Shown piece after piece: positions 32,591 through 42,612 of a stretch of DNA of 64,000 bases. The stretch lies in the NCBI GenBank assembly GCA_036320915.1, contig JAXBDG010000012.1, positions 1,166,501 to 1,230,500 on the forward strand. The letters run 5' to 3'. The notes under the pieces are model-generated. The model ran no database searches. It had not been told where the DNA came from and saw only the letters and a program-made list of their open reading frames with translations. The translations under genes and the position numbers were made by a program. Numbering within the stretch: position 1 is the first letter of the stretch; each line of letters starts with the position of its first letter. The stretch comes from Linnemannia elongata (Eukaryota > Mortierellomycota > Mortierellomycetes > Mortierellales > Mortierellaceae).

Positions 32591-34850
32591 CACTCCTTTT
32601 TGCGAAATAGTCCACTTTTCATAGTAAATGTGAGCCATTTCGACTGAATTGAAAATATTAAGGGTGTTATTCATTTCCGTAACGCCTTATTTCCCTGCAA
32701 TATTGACGCTCATAACTACATCGAAAGCATGTCATCCTTACTTTTCACTCCTCTCTCGCTTCCAATATGGTAAAAAACAGACCCCACACTCGTTTCCGAG
32801 GCCCTCCCTTCGTGGACATCACTTCTGTGGTAAACCAGCTCCAGAACGGAGCCTCAACACAAACAGAGGAAGCGGACGCGTTGCACTACCAAGCACTGTT
32901 GTGTGCAGCGCGGGCTCGCAACAACAAGATTGTCAAAAGCCGACCTCAACAGCCTCAGCGGCCTCAACAACCCCGACAACCCCGACAACATCGACAACAT
33001 CGACAACCTGCCTATCCAAAAGCCCACAGGGGGGAAGGATTTCCTCTAAGGCGTCGAATGGAATTGGTTGAGATCTTCCGTTATCTTAAGGAGAGCGCCG
33101 ACACGAATGTTACGGCAAGCAATTTTCATCAGTTTGTGCGCTTCCCCGTCCCACGGCATTCAATCGTAAAATGGGACAAGGAGTTCGACAAGATCCAATT
33201 CGATGTAGCACATGGCCGAGGCGATAAATGTACACTCTCCAGCAGCCCAGTCGACCTTATACGACACATCATGGACAAGACTGTCCTTGAGTGGCTACTG
33301 GAGGTTCGGAAGAGTAATGGAATTGTCAGTGGTCTTCGGCTCCAGGCCGCTGCCGAATCCGTTCTTCACATTCTAATGGACGACATTCTCGCCTTCGATG
33401 AAATCCCTTTTGGCCGTCCAATCTCTTTTACATCATCGTGGCGTTCAAGAATGACTCAGGAGTACAGTGTCGCCTACTGCGGTCTCAAAGGAGAAGCGGG
33501 ATCTGTCGACAAGGACGCTATTGCAGAAAGGATGAACGAGATTCGTAACATATGCTCCGACTATGAGCTTGACGACATCTACAACTGCGATGAGACTGGC
33601 ATGTACCTCAAGGAGCTCTCCACTCACTCGTACACTACGCAGGAGTTGATTAGTGGCGCCAAACCAGAGCGGGGGGAAGCTCGCGTTTCGATTCTTTTTT
33701 GTGTCAACGCCTCAGGATCTTCGCTTGCCCGAGCAAGAACGGTAGAGGCTTTGAGGCTGCAAGTCATTGGTAAGGATATAAAAACGTCTTGCTTTTGTAT
33801 CAATATAAAGTAATAAGAAATGAATTTAATAATCATGTCTGCTTGCTTAACACTCTAGCCGAGCACCTTGCTCGAGGTATCCATGTGTTACCTGAGGTTC
33901 CTATTACCTCCATGAGACACGGAAATGGATACATGACCCTGGGTCTTTTCAAGCAATGGCTTCATTTGCTCGACGACAGCCTCATTAACAGAAGCCTTCT
34001 GCTCATTGACTCGTGTGGAGCACACGGAAAGCCTAAAGCTAACATCCAGGACCCGCTTGCAGAAGAGACATGGAAACATCTTCGGATTGAGCGCCTGCCA
34101 CCCCATTCAACAGCCGTTACCCAACCTTTGGACGCAGGAATAATCAGCTCATTCAAACGACACTATCTCGAGATGCTCAGCAACAAATCAATTGCAAAGG
34201 AGTATGCCACTGGCGAGAAAATCACCAATGGTGAGGCATGGTCACTTATTCCGTACGCGTGGTCGCATGTCACGGCCTTGACTGTGAGGCATTGTTTCTG
34301 CAAAGCGGGCGTTCTTTCACAGGCGCAAGTTGACAAGCTGGAGCAGGAATCAATATATCTGGAAGAGCAACCACCACTGTATCCTCCCGTGACGGACGCG
34401 GATGCAAGTCAAGCCAGGCGACGTTATGTACGATTGATTGCTTCGGTCATGGACGGAGACAAGATTCAGTTTTCCCTCGACAAGAACCAAAAGGACGCAC
34501 AGGATATGGCAGAGGAGATCAGACAGAAGGTGCGCAACAAGATCGCCAAGAGGTACGGCTCGCGAGACAGAAGTTCTTCCGTTGAGGCTGAGGTTGTTAA
34601 ATTGTTCCAGTCTACGTATGAAGGAGACAACTGGGCGACTAGGACGGTCCAGATGCTTAGGGACAAGAGTGCGGACCGCCGAAAAGCAGCACGCCTCTTG
34701 ATACGAACGTTTGAGGAATAGAAGTAATACCGAGAACGCGATCCTTTAAATCCTTGCAGAAATAAAATGAATAACACCCTTAATATTTTCAATTCAGTCG
34801 AAATGGCTCACATTTACTATGAAAAGTGGACTATTTCGCAAAAAGGAGTG
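32591..34850 (+). mobile_element. pogo/Tigger-like (DDE_1) DNA transposon with 86-bp identical inverted repeats
   Basis: Bases 32591-32676 and 34765-34850 are inverted copies that look identical by eye, beginning CACTCCTTTTTGCGAAATAG. They flank one two-exon transposase gene. The exact outer boundary and target duplication are uncertain: TA precedes the left side (32586-32587), but the right side is followed by CAGTTCAC rather than a clear TA. Identical repeats and an open gene suggest recent activity. Confidence 0.85.
32767..34721 (+). CDS. DDE_1-superfamily (pogo/Tigger/jerky-like) transposase
   Basis: Two exons (32767-33769, 33859-34721) joined by an 89-nt GT-AG intron give about 621 aa. 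A Pro/Gln/Arg-rich N-terminus is followed by HTH-like segments (RRRMELVEIFRYLKES and KTVLEWLLEVRKSNG) that in relatives bind the terminal repeats. The catalytic domain has LDDIYNCDETGMYLKEL (first Asp, about 275), RSLLLIDSCGAHGK (second Asp, about 383) and LPPHSTAVTQPLDAGIISSF (third Asp, about 425), the D-D-D pattern of the family. The C-terminus is helical and charged. No stop or frameshift is seen, so the protein may be active. The start is the first ATG inside the terminal repeats. The reaction is cut-and-paste transposition. Confidence 0.88.
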
Positions 34851-34907
34851 CAGTTCACTTCTCTGCTTGCAAGGCACTACAGTCCTTTTTGTGAAACTAG
34901 AATAGTA

Positions 34908-34927
34908 CCCGCGGCTACGCTCGCGGG
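34908..34927 (-). other. Helitron 3'-terminal hairpin
   Basis: Palindrome CCCGCG-N8-CGCGGG, followed on the minus strand by TACTATT and CTAG, the canonical rolling-circle termination structure of Helitrons. Confidence 0.88.
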
Positions 34928-35062
34928 GGGGGTGCCTTAATAGAATTTGTGCTGCCTGAGATTCGTTTACAAAGGGAGAAAAATAATAAAAAACATAACC
35001 AATGTTTATTGCTCTTCTTTTCTCTTCTTTTTTTGAAAATCAAAAACTGTTGTAACAGACAA

Positions 35063-38000
35063 TTAGGCAAACTCACGAAGAATCTCCGGATAAACGACAT
35101 TTGTTGTGCAGTCATATCGTGTATCGGCCTCCTGCCCCTCAATCAACACATGTACATTGTTCCTGTTTGTCACTCGAGATAGGGCGACATATAGTTGGCC
35201 ATGGGCGAACACTGGCTTCTTGAGATAGATGCCGACAGTGTCCAAAGTCTGACCTTGGGACTTGTTGATAGTCATTGCAAAAGCTGGCCGAGCCGGAAAC
35301 TGGAGTCGCTGGAACTTGAACGGCATATCGAGGTCAGAAGGACACATCGGAATGCGAGGAACCGATACTTGGGCGCCGGCATGTGTCCCTGTAATGATAG
35401 TGGCTTTCAAGATGTACCGAGTGAATGATGTACATATGAGGCGTGTTCCATTGCAAAGGCCCTCTGGAGGCATGATATTTCGAAGTAGAATGATAGGACA
35501 GCCTACGGTCAATCTCAGGCGGTGAGGAGGGAGCGAAGAAGACTTGAGGCCATGCAGAAACTCGACAGGAAAGAGATTTTCACCTCTACCATCCTCGTCA
35601 TCGATCACAGAGTCCTGCGAGAGAAACTCCCTTGATTCTCCATCTATGGCTGACATGATGCGGTTGTTGACTTCATCGACATCGTCGTTTGTTGGACAGA
35701 GCACTGCACGCTTATTGAGATACTGCGCATTGCCAACGTTGCGGTTGAGGCCTGGGTAGACCTTGGCAATGAGACTGTCTATGTCGGCATTGGCTGGCAT
35801 CACCATCTGGGGTGGAAGTGTGATGGTAGTGGAGATTCCATGGTCTGGAGATGGGCCAGGAACTCTTCCATCTCCGACTTGAAGGAGCCAGTTGGCAAAC
35901 TCGGTCTGTTCCTCGATATCGGGGGCATTGGCATTCCTGAGAAGACGCATGTTGGCGGAGAGGCGAAGGTATTGGATGTGCGGCCAAAGTGAAGACCGTT
36001 TAAGGCAGGCTCCAACGGTTTCTTCTCTGCGTCCTTGCTTGATGGCTGGAGGAATCTGTCTAAAGTCACCACCAAAGACCATGAGCTTTCCTCCAAAGGG
36101 ACGGTGTTCGTTCTCAGGATCCACAGTCTTCATCAGGTCTTTGAGTATGCGATCTACAGCCTCAAAAACATGTTGATGAGTCATAGGTGCTTCATCCCAG
36201 ACAATGATCTTGGCCTGGATGAGGAGATGGGCAGTTGGTGACCTGTGATTGACCGGGCAAACACTATCCTCGTGCGTAGGGACAGGGATCTTGAAACGCG
36301 AATGAGCAGTTCTCCCGCCTTGTAGAAGCAATGCGGCGATTCCAGATCCAGCAACGGCAAGAGCGATATGGCGATTTGACCGGACCATGGACAGGATAAG
36401 GGAATAGAGGAAGGTCTTCCCTGTACCTGCGGGACCATCGATGAAGTATGCCTCGGAAGAGCCCGTCTCATAGGAGTGCTTGATTCGGTCGTATGCACTC
36501 CTCTGATCCGCATTAAGGGAGCGTTCCATCATGGCAAGCTCCTCCGCACTTTGCAAAGAGTAATTCAACTCACCTGCAATAAATGCGTTTGCGTTAGGAT
36601 CATGCTGGTCCAGTATGACTGGCTTGAGAATGCCTTGGTAGTCATCGAGGGTCTTGTTGAGATGCCTCAAAAGAATTTGTAGGTGGATCAAAGCAGCGTT
36701 GGCACGCCTGTCTGCAAATTCTTCTCGCTGTGCGTCACTGGTAGCATCACGCTGTTTTGGATGGAGATCATCGGACAGTACATCGCGAAAGGTGTTCCAC
36801 AGTCGAGCAGGATCCCCGGGGTTGCAAAAGGCAAGGATCTCTGCAAACGTAATGCGAAGCTGGTATCCCGTCTGACTGACGGCGGCATCCCGAAGAGAGG
36901 TCTCCCACTCTTGATCGTCTTTAAGAAGGCCAAGGGCATCGCAGGCATTCTTGAATGTGGGGTGAACGACGTTCTCGACTGTCCTCAAGTCCTCAAATGA
37001 TTTGGGACTTTTACTGAGATCAGCAACAGCCGTAAATAAAACAGCTCGCCGGCGGTAGCATGCACATAATAGAGGCGGCCGACTGTACACCCTCTCTCTC
37101 TGAACTTCCATCGCTTATCCCTCTTGAGGTAAACGTGTGTCCGTGGGAAATCGTAATACAATGATGCGGGTTCGTTGGGATGGTCACGGTTATAGTTGAA
37201 AAATGCAGTTAGCGAACTGCGCTCCAATGCGGCTCTCTCTAGGATATCGGCGATTGGTTCGTCCGGGCGAAAGGCGTGCATGAACTGGCCGGGAAGATGA
37301 ATATGCAACCGGGTGACAGATGGATAGGCACTGTGCATGCGGAACCCATATATACGCCAAGCAGCCTCAGATGCAGAGACGTAGCGACCGTCGATAAAAT
37401 CAATGATCTCGTCGATCTCTCGCGGGCCATTACCGGCTTGGACTCCATCTTGGTCAGGTTGTTGAATCACGACTGTGGCTCGATCGTGGCCCTTGTAGAT
37501 GTACTTGAACAGATACTTGATCGCAGAAGACGACGTGCAGCTCTCGATATTGGTGTGCGCGCCGTACTTTGCCACCAGATAGAGGTTATGAGGAACAACC
37601 CAACAGTTGTCGAAAACCCCTCGACCATCGATCCTGATCGTCCTTCCATCGTTGCGGCGCCGGTATTGAGGGTAGCCATTCGGACCGTTTGTAGTGTGTT
37701 CGAGGAAAGGCTTGGGATAGCCTTTTTGAACATACACCGCCTTTCATGCAGGGTGACGCCATATTTGCCACTCCGCCTGGGCCATGGAGCATAGTGTTCT
37801 TGACAGTCTCGTAGGCGGCCGCGTGAGTTTCAGGGTTAGGGATCTCAGCGGAGATATTTTTGTCGTAATCGGAAGGATTTTCAGGCTTGTGATCAGGACT
37901 CATGATGAGCAGAATGTGTGCGTGAGGGAGACCACGCTTCTGAAACTCGATGACATGGATCATGGCGACAACTTCCCCAAGAACCTTTTTCTTCAGCAGG

Positions 38001-38782
38001 TCGTCGAGAAGCTCCTGCAACTTGACGTGAAAGACGCGGGCAGTCAAGTCCGGACGGTCGACCGCTGTTTGATGTGGGAAAAGCTCAGACGTGATTTCAG
38101 GCCACTTGGGATTGCACGTAAACGTGATGAAATAATCCGGGTTGGAGGAGTATGCACGCACAATGGACATTGCATCTTGATACAGCTGGTGCATAGACCG
38201 AGGTCCGCCAAGATAACTTGAAGGTAAGATAATTCGTCTCCCCACAGCAGCTGCGTTCACGTCTCCAGCATTGACCGCATCTTGCAATCCTAAAGAAGAA
38301 AGAAGAGAAAAAAAAAAAAAAAAAAGAAAAGGAAAAGGAAAAGGCGAGGTAGGAAAAAAAAATTAGAATTCAGAGAATTACTTTCAAAAATATTCGGAGT
38401 ACTTTCAGTATCATAAATAATGGTTCCCCTGATTACCTGAATAGAGTTCAATGCGAAGAGTCTGCTGATTCTTCTTTAGATAATTGAGGCGATTCATGTC
38501 CATGGTGCAAAACATGTCGACCATCAACTGCTGTAGAAGGCGTTTTGAACGGAACATGTACTCACTGCTATTGCCAGCGCGGTATTGGAGGCGATAAGCG
38601 AAGAAATCCATCATGGTGATCCTGCGACGGCTGTTGCCTTGGGCCTGCTCCTGGTCATATTCACCCTCATTCTCTTCACCATCAAACTCGTTGTCGAAAT
38701 CCATGGCAACTTGTGGATCAGCGTTGTCAAGGTGATTGTCGGCATTGCGGCCGTTATAGCCCTGGTCGAGCTGCTTCTCCAT
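35063..38782 (-). pseudogene. Helitron Rep-helicase (HUH endonuclease fused to Pif1-like SF1 helicase), frameshifted
   Basis: Exon 1 (38437-38782) and the next exon (from 38289) are joined by an A-rich intron to read LYSGLQDAVNAGD. The Helitron_like_N/Rep region follows: GRRIILPSSYLGGPR, DYFITFTCNPKWPEI and EFQKRGLPHAHILL (the HUH-type His pair). Then come CWVVPHNLYLVAKYGAHTNI and the Pif1 helicase with Walker A DGPAGTGKTF, Walker B IIVWDEAPM, GGDFRQIPP and TINKSQGQTLDTVG near the C-terminus. Two one-base frameshifts break it: near 37730 (an extra A in an A5 run before GGCTATCC) and near 37010 (a missing base in GTAAAAGTCCC). Otherwise no stop is seen, so loss of coding is recent or the shifts are assembly errors. 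Rep nicks and joins DNA; the helicase unwinds. Confidence 0.88.
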
Positions 38783-39163
38783 GTGTTCAAAACCATTAGT
38801 TGAGCCATAGGAACGTCAAAGTTTAAAACCGAAAAAGGAAAAGAAAAAACGGAGAGGTAACTACTGTGACTGCGAACTAACGTAAGTCAGGTGACGCGCA
38901 CCGATTTTGTATTATTTGATAGCCCAACTATTCCTATGAAACGTAGGCTATTTGACTGAATTGAAATATATACACGAGCTATTCATTTTTTGTGTGGTGG
39001 TTGAAATACGTTATTTCCCTATAGTCTTTACACACATATCTACCTCATGTGGCACCTTTAAATCCTTGCACAAGATATTGAATAGCTCCTGTATATATTT
39101 CAATTCAGTCAAATAGCCTACCTTTCATAGGAAAACTTGGGCTATTTCACAAAAAGGACTGTA

Positions 39164-39360
39164 AAGGCCGCGCCAAAAAGTCATAGGGTTATATATTTAT
39201 AATAGCACATTTGAATTGATTATCAAGGGCTTCCAGTGAGAAGTTAGGCGATCAGAAGCTTGTTTCATTTTTTCATTCTTCACACTAAAAACCCTTAATC
39301 ACCAATTCAAATGTGCTAATATAAAAGATATATAACCCTTGAACTTTCTGGCGCGGCCTC
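39164..39360. mobile_element. 197-bp MITE with the same ends as the Fanzor terminus
   Basis: The left end AAGGCCGCGCCAAAAAGTCA and the right end (inward) GAGGCCGCGCCAGAAAGTTC continue as inverted copies for more than 60 bp (both reach AGCACATTTGAATTG). It is flanked by TA (39162-39163 and 39361-39362). The left TA is also the right TA of the neighbouring pogo-like MITE. It has no coding capacity. Its terminus matches the sequence at 21121 and the DDE element at 27191-29600, so it could be mobilised by a transposase of that family. Confidence 0.9.
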
Positions 39361-39500
39361 TAACTGGTTTCTTGCAAGTCCCTAACTGCTTTCTTGCAAG
39401 TCCTTAACTGCTTTCTTGCAACTCCCTAACTGCTTTCTTGCAAGGCTCTAACTGCTTACTTGTAAAGTTCTAACAGCTTACTTACTACTTACAAGGCACT
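39361..39500 (+). repeat. 22-bp minisatellite, about six units
   Basis: The unit is TAACTGCTTTCTTGCAAGTCC with slight variation, head to tail, decaying after 39460. Related single units at about 32487 and 34855 mark the original locus into which the transposons inserted. Confidence 0.85.
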
Positions 39501-39804
39501 GCGAGGGTACTGGCGCCTTATTAACATATCAATCACAGATTACCAACAAAATGATTCGTTAACAGATTATTAACAGATTACGAATGCGTTGTTAACCGAT
39601 CACTACCGGATTCTCCTAAGTCAAGTTTCTCAACCCAATCAAGATTCGATTTCTTTAGGCGTCGCTACTTCCATCAAGGCATAAATAACTGGGCTTTCTG
39701 TAGTAGTTTTATTGTCTTACCAAAATCTCATCGACTTAACCGCCTTGATTTGCAGGTTCATCCTTTCCATAAAATTTTATAGACAATTCCTCTATCCGCC
39801 TTCA

Positions 39805-40614
39805 ATGGAGAACACGCCTACGATGCAATCGGTGCAAGTACAGCACATCCGCAATGCCACCGCCAAGATCAAGTACGGGGACACCACCTTCCTAGTCGAT
39901 CCCATGCTTGCCAAAAAGGGTACTTATCCAGGCTTCGAGGGAACGTATCGCAGCCACCTACGCAATCCGATGATCGAGCTTCCGATGCCGGCTGAGGACC
40001 TTGTGAAGGGCGTGGATGCAGTGATTGTTAGCCATACCCACCTCGACCACTGGGACGATGCTGCCCAAGAGGTGCTTCCTAAGGGCATTCCTCTGTTTGC
40101 GCAGAATGAGGTCGATGCCCAAACCATTCGCGCACAAGGCTTCACCGACGTTCGTATTGTGGGCGAGGACACTGTCTTCGAGGGCGTCCACTTGGCAAAG
40201 ACAGGGGGGCAGCACGGAACAGATGCCATGTACTCCTCACGTGACGTGGCAGAGATTCTTGGCCAGGTCATGGGCATAGTCTTTCACGCCCCGGGCTCGA
40301 AAACCGTCTACGTCGCTGGCGATACCATCTGGGGAAGCGAAGTTGATCAGACCTTAGCCAAGTTCAACCCCGACGTGATCATCCTGAACACCGGCGATGC
40401 TCGTATGTCTGGTTTCGACGGGTCCATTATCATGGGCAAGGACGACACACTCCACGCTTATCGAGCTGCGCCAAACGCAACCATCATCGCCGTGCATATG
40501 GATGCGATCAACCATACAGCATTGAGCCGCGAGGAACTGAGGGAGTATGTCCAGCAAAATAACATTCAAGATCGTACCTTGATCCCTGCTGATGGAGAAT
40601 GTTTGAAGTTTTGA
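39805..40614 (+). CDS. Metallo-beta-lactamase-fold hydrolase (UlaG-like), bacterial in character
   Basis: An intronless frame of 269 aa. It opens with a beta-rich segment (VQHIRNATAKIKYGDTTFLV-DPML), then the zinc-binding motif SHTHLDHWD (about 75-84), a later His (KTGGQHG), VYVAGDTIW (metal-bridging Asp) and a C-terminal HMDAINH. This is the MBL fold of UlaG-type hydrolases, frequent in bacteria. No signal peptide is seen. The in-frame ATG at 39712 would add 31 residues rich in Leu and Ile; I chose 39805 because the conserved fold starts just after it. Lack of introns, prokaryotic-style sequence and a transposon-rich position suggest horizontal transfer from bacteria (inference). The substrate is unknown. 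Confidence 0.85.
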   Translation: MENTPTMQSVQVQHIRNATAKIKYGDTTFLVDPMLAKKGTYPGFEGTYRSHLRNPMIELPMPAEDLVKGVDAVIVSHTHLDHWDDAAQEVLPKGIPLFAQNEVDAQTIRAQGFTDVRIVGEDTVFEGVHLAKTGGQHGTDAMYSSRDVAEILGQVMGIVFHAPGSKTVYVAGDTIWGSEVDQTLAKFNPDVIILNTGDARMSGFDGSIIMGKDDTLHAYRAAPNATIIAVHMDAINHTALSREELREYVQQNNIQDRTLIPADGECLKF

Positions 40615-41169
40615 TTTATGGCGTCCATTCCAATCCGACAGTGCGCATTGTTGCATCTCAGGCTTAGTCACACAATTGATAGCAATAGACACACAAGTAG
40701 AGTAGCAAAGCCAACTAAAGACCCCTCTTGTCATATCATTTTGCCATTGTATGACCTTACTTTATCGCATGCGCTATTCTCTGCAGATTCATGAAAAAAA
40801 GAGTGGTGCTTTCTGTCACCGAATAAAGACTTTTTGAATACGCTGTACAAAATAATTTATCATTGGATCTTTTTCTCTCATCACTCTGCAGGAGTGATCC
40901 CATCCCTGGAACAATGCCCAAGACTGATAGAGTTGGATGATCACTTCCCTCCCTTCCTTTATATTTAAATAATTATAATTGTCTCAATTGGACCCAGCGG
41001 ATACAATGGCTCCTCCTTGGATACTTCCCAGGTGTAGTAGAAACAAAGATTCATCACCAGGTCAGCATACTTAAATTGCTTTCTACAAATCAACCTTTCT
41101 CTCATTCATCACTCTCTTTTTCTTTACAACACATTCACTCTTTCTTTCTCCACCTGCTGGAACGATCTC

Positions 41170-42190
41170 CTGTTTGAAACAACGTCAACATGAAATACCT
41201 GCCACCAACAACGTGCTTGATGCAAAAGCACAACTTCGACAAAGGAAATCGACCACACAAGTCGGACAACCATTCAAAATCTCCACCTCCTTGGTGATCA
41301 AGATCAAGAACGAGAACTATGAAATTATTACTGAACCGCAACCAGGGAGACCAAAGGCATTCTCAACAAAAACAAGGTCGGTCATGGCATAGCATTTAGA
41401 CACCAAAACAGACAAAGATGGAAAAAGATTCGTGCAATCAACAGAAGGAGAACAGTTTCACATTAACACAGTCGGCAGAATCTACTTCAGGAGGGCGCCA
41501 GGGCTTACTCGCGACCCAAGAAGCCGAATTTGACCCGAGATCAGATGGCTCGGAGGCTCCAGTTTGCGAAAGACCATATCCACTGGACAGTCGATGACTG
41601 GGTGAAGGTAATGCTCTCCGATGAGACGATTATCAGCATATCGGGTCCTTTGGCAAGTCTTACTACCACAGCGGACCTGATCGCCAACGAATGCTACCTC
41701 ACCAAGTCCAACAAACAATGCAAGAAGTAGTGGCAAGATGATGGTGGGGATGCATGACATTTTTTTTTGCGTTGGTAATGCAAGTTGAATACGGAATCGA
41801 TCGATCTTGACCTCGATGTCGTCAAGGATTATGTTTGGCAATCTCGCGATTACTGGCGCATGGACGCGGAATCATTTCACCCTCCAGTAGGACAATGCCC
41901 GAGTGCATACTGCACGCAAGGTAATGGAGTTCTTCGAGGAATAGAACATCACTGCCCTTCCCTGGCCCGTCAACTCTCCTGACCTCAGTCCCATCGAGAA
42001 TGTTTGGGAATACATCGACTGCAAGCTGGATCGGTACCTAGAGGCACCAAAGGGCCAGGATGAGCTCTGGGAACGTGTGCAGGTCATCTGGGAAACATTC
42101 CTAATGACTTCCTCGAGAAACTGTACGAGAGCATACCATGGCGTCTGAAGGAGGTCAGAAACAAAGGAAGCAACACAAAGTACTAGTCAG
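41170..42190 (+). pseudogene. Tc1/mariner transposase relic
   Basis: Ordered pieces in shifting frames read: an N-terminal HTH-like part with KIKNENYEIITEPQPGRPKA; ARRLQFAKDHIHWTVDDWVK followed by VMLSDET (first catalytic Asp); and, near the end, WPVNSPDLSPIENVWEYIDC (catalytic region) with KLDRYLEAPKGQDELWERVQ and DFLEKLYESIPWRLKEV. Several stops and frameshifts separate them. This is the Tc1-like D-D-E/D transposase layout (WxxVIFSDE, SPDLNPIENxW) and is clearly inactive. No terminal repeats were recognised. Confidence 0.8.
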
Positions 42191-42612
42191 CGAGTAGAAG
42201 AAGAGAAAATAGCTGATTTCACTTTTTACATAAACTAGCTCAACACAATCGCTTATCTTTAAATGGATGTCGATGACGACAGAGTTGAGTAAAATTTAAT
42301 GAGTTTGTATGTATTGTAAGAAGAGAGGGAGGGGAAGTTACTTGGCCGAGTTGAGGATGGAAGGATGAGAAAAAAAAGAGAAAGTTTTATTTATTTTAAA
42401 AAGTAGAAATCATTGAGTCAATTAATGTAATGAATGACTGTAAGAGTCCCCATACAAGTAAAGCTGAGGTCACTTTTTTGTGTATCTGGCTTCTTGCAGA
42501 GGGAGTGAAGGATGAAGTACATCGAGGGATATCGACAACGTTTGAAAGATGAGTCCGGGTCAATTTAAAACTAATGTATGTCGCCTGTTTGTTGCGAACT
42601 GGATCACACCTT

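Larger units (their letters stand above)
34897..38919 (-). mobile_element. Helitron (rolling-circle transposon), 4.0 kb
   Basis: On the minus strand it starts TCAAATAATACAAAATCGG (38919 leftward) and ends CTAG (34900-34897). A perfect 6-bp-stem GC hairpin (34908-34927, CCCGCG...CGCGGG) lies 7 nt before the CTAG. It sits between A (34896) and T (38920), the known Helitron A|T target, with no duplication. The insertion point is proved by the split MITE, whose two halves rejoin perfectly against its own other arm. It carries a Rep/Pif1-helicase gene. Confidence 0.93.
34880..39161. mobile_element. TA-flanked MITE related to the pogo-like element, split by a Helitron
   Basis: The left arm is 34880-34896 (CAGTCCTTTTTGTGAAA). 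The sequence resumes at 38920 (TAGCCCAACTATTCC) and ends at 39161 (...AAAAAGGACTG). TA flanks both outer ends (34878-34879, 39162-39163). Without the Helitron it is about 259 bp. Its ends and inner blocks (CTATTTGACTGAATTGAAA, TTATTTCCCTA) resemble the autonomous element at 32591-34850, so it looks like an internally deleted relative. Confidence 0.85.
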
